This document shows positions 20,721-21,554 of a DNA stretch of 21,554 nt, in pieces. Made by a program: the position numbers and the translations under genes. The DNA is from Spirochaetales bacterium. Lineage in GTDB: Bacteria > Spirochaetota > Spirochaetia > ARS1246. The stretch lies in assembly GCA_016930115.1 (NCBI GenBank), contig JAFGHN010000148.1, forward strand, positions 1 to 21,554, written 5' to 3'. Each line of letters opens with the position of its first letter. The first letter of the stretch is position 1. The notes below the pieces were generated by a model. The model was not told where the DNA came from, searched no databases, and saw only the letters and a list, made by a program, of their open reading frames with translations.

Positions 20721-21554
20721 ATGGCGGAAAAAACGTCTCTCGTTGAAATCGCTTTCAACGTCCCCGTGGGTGGTGTGTTCACCTATTCGGTGCCACCGGA
20801 TATGACAGTCGTAAAAGGCTGCAGAGTCCTGGCGCCTTTCGGGAGGCGAACCCTCACCGGCTACGTCGTCGCGGACGGTGTAGACGCGCCCGGCGGCAGC
20901 ATAAAAATCCGCGCCGTCGAGCGGGTGCTCGATAGCGCGCCGATTTTCGATGACGGTCTCCTTGAACTGGCAAAATGGACCGCCGGGATGTACCTGTGTT
21001 CCCTCGGCGAGGCGCTTTCGGTGATGATACCGGGTGCCCGCAAGGAAAGCCCCTTGGGCACCGAAATTTTCGAACTGGACGAAATCCGGGTCCGCCACGA
21101 GCTGTCGCCTCATCAGCAGGCCGCTTTCGAGCAGGTAACCGCGGTCCCGGGAGGTATGTACTATCTGTTCGGCGTAACCGGCAGCGGCAAGACCGAAGTT
21201 TTCCTGAGGATTGCGGAAACAACGTTACAGGAGAGCCGCTCGGTTATCTATCTCGTGCCTGAGATAGCATTGACCCATCAACTCATCGACAGCCTCAAGG
21301 GCCGCTTCGGCAAGACGCTGGCGGTTATCCATTCACGGCTGACGCCGTCGCAGAAACTTGCGGAATGGAGACGTATCGCCGCCGGCGACGCCCGCTTTGT
21401 AGTCGGCGCGAGAAGCGCGGTATTCGCGCCGGTTGTCGATTTGGGGCTCATCATCATCGATGAGGAGCATGAAAGCTCCTATAAATCGGGTTCCACGCCG
21501 CGCTATCACGCGCGGCAGATAGCGATGCGCCGGCGCTCGACCAGCGGTGCCAGG
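20721..21554 (+). CDS. priA: Primosomal protein N' (PriA helicase), 5' part, cut by window end
   Basis: PriA restarts stalled replication forks as a superfamily 2 helicase. The frame is open from the ATG at 20721 to the last base, giving 278 residues, less than half of a normal PriA. The N-terminal 3'-end-binding domain opens with SLVEIAFNVPVGGVFTYSVP (in two halves, 6-25) and VLAPFGRRTLTGYVV (36-50). The helicase core begins at LSPHQQAAF (128-136), with Walker A GVTGSGKTE (151-159), VPEIALTHQL (179-188), GARSAVFAP (229-237), Walker B DEEH (247-250) and SYKSGSTPRYHARQIA (253-268). The zinc-binding cysteines and helicase C domain lie beyond the window. No clear Shine-Dalgarno is visible, consistent with coupling to udg 7 nt upstream. 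Confidence 0.95.
   Translation, partial: MAEKTSLVEIAFNVPVGGVFTYSVPPDMTVVKGCRVLAPFGRRTLTGYVVADGVDAPGGSIKIRAVERVLDSAPIFDDGLLELAKWTAGMYLCSLGEALSVMIPGARKESPLGTEIFELDEIRVRHELSPHQQAAFEQVTAVPGGMYYLFGVTGSGKTEVFLRIAETTLQESRSVIYLVPEIALTHQLIDSLKGRFGKTLAVIHSRLTPSQKLAEWRRIAAGDARFVVGARSAVFAPVVDLGLIIIDEEHESSYKSGSTPRYHARQIAMRRRSTSGAR

Noticed and set aside
1..21554. Search by eye for CRISPR arrays, tRNA genes, insertion sequence ends, toxin-antitoxin pairs or defence genes
   Set aside because: No regularly spaced repeats, tRNA-like cloverleaf, transposase motif or defence-type domain was seen. Gene packing and codon style look uniform, with no sign of a mobile island.

Overview
The window reads as a GC-rich (by eye in the high 50s % GC), tightly packed bacterial chromosome segment with 24 confident protein genes, no rRNA, tRNA, CRISPR or insertion sequence that I can see, and very little non-coding DNA. 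The gene content and style (a 65-residue RNA polymerase omega beginning MILPLERL, a TrpR-like repressor, a 470-residue RqcH-like protein, and the order folP-cdaA-cdaR-acpS-DUF2225-truA-udg-priA) suggest a free-living spirochaete (Spirochaeta-like). That assignment is inference from recalled gene orders and protein flavour, not from a marker gene.

Layout. (1) 1-569: a small nitroreductase on the plus strand behind a good promoter. (2) 560-5044, minus strand: an envelope operon read leftwards, ddl, a GNAT acetyltransferase, a COG3323/NIF3-like small protein, a six-helix membrane protein, an unrecognised 123-residue protein, and a MurE-type Mur ligase. Ddl and MurE supply two steps of the UDP-MurNAc-pentapeptide pathway; the three proteins between MurE and the GNAT gene have no assigned role. 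(3) 5045-5299: a divergent intergenic region with candidate promoters and a possible leader ORF coupled to ddl. (4) 5300-6050, plus: an OsmC-family peroxidase and a TrpR-like repressor. (5) 6037-6807, minus: an alpha/beta hydrolase, divergent from rpoZ-miaA (6947-8060, plus), with paired TCATGA palindromes around the rpoZ promoter.

(6) 8070-15213, minus: hisD, folC, hisC, a macro-domain gene and an rqcH-like gene, packed with gaps or overlaps of 1-10 nt from one strong promoter in front of hisD; then, after 67 nt with its own promoter candidate, Memo and AMMECR1 (AmmeMemoRadiSam proteins B and A), which abut exactly. (7) 15373 to the end, plus: folP, cdaA, cdaR, acpS, a DUF2225 gene, truA, a family-4 uracil-DNA glycosylase and priA, which runs off the window. 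Folate synthesis (FolP, FolC) is split over the two divergent operons, whose promoters face away from each other around a 13-bp palindrome lying nearly midway between the two -35 boxes.

Most of this is housekeeping: cell wall, folate, c-di-AMP signalling, tRNA modification, DNA repair and replication restart. The parts most worth a second look are the HisD protein with altered metal and active-site positions, the short RqcH-like protein with an altered DR motif cotranscribed with a macro-domain protein, the uncharacterised genes inside the ddl-murE operon, the minimal ATG-CGG-TGA ORF in front of Memo, and the hisD/folP shared control region. I did not find a clear new multi-gene system such as a defence island.
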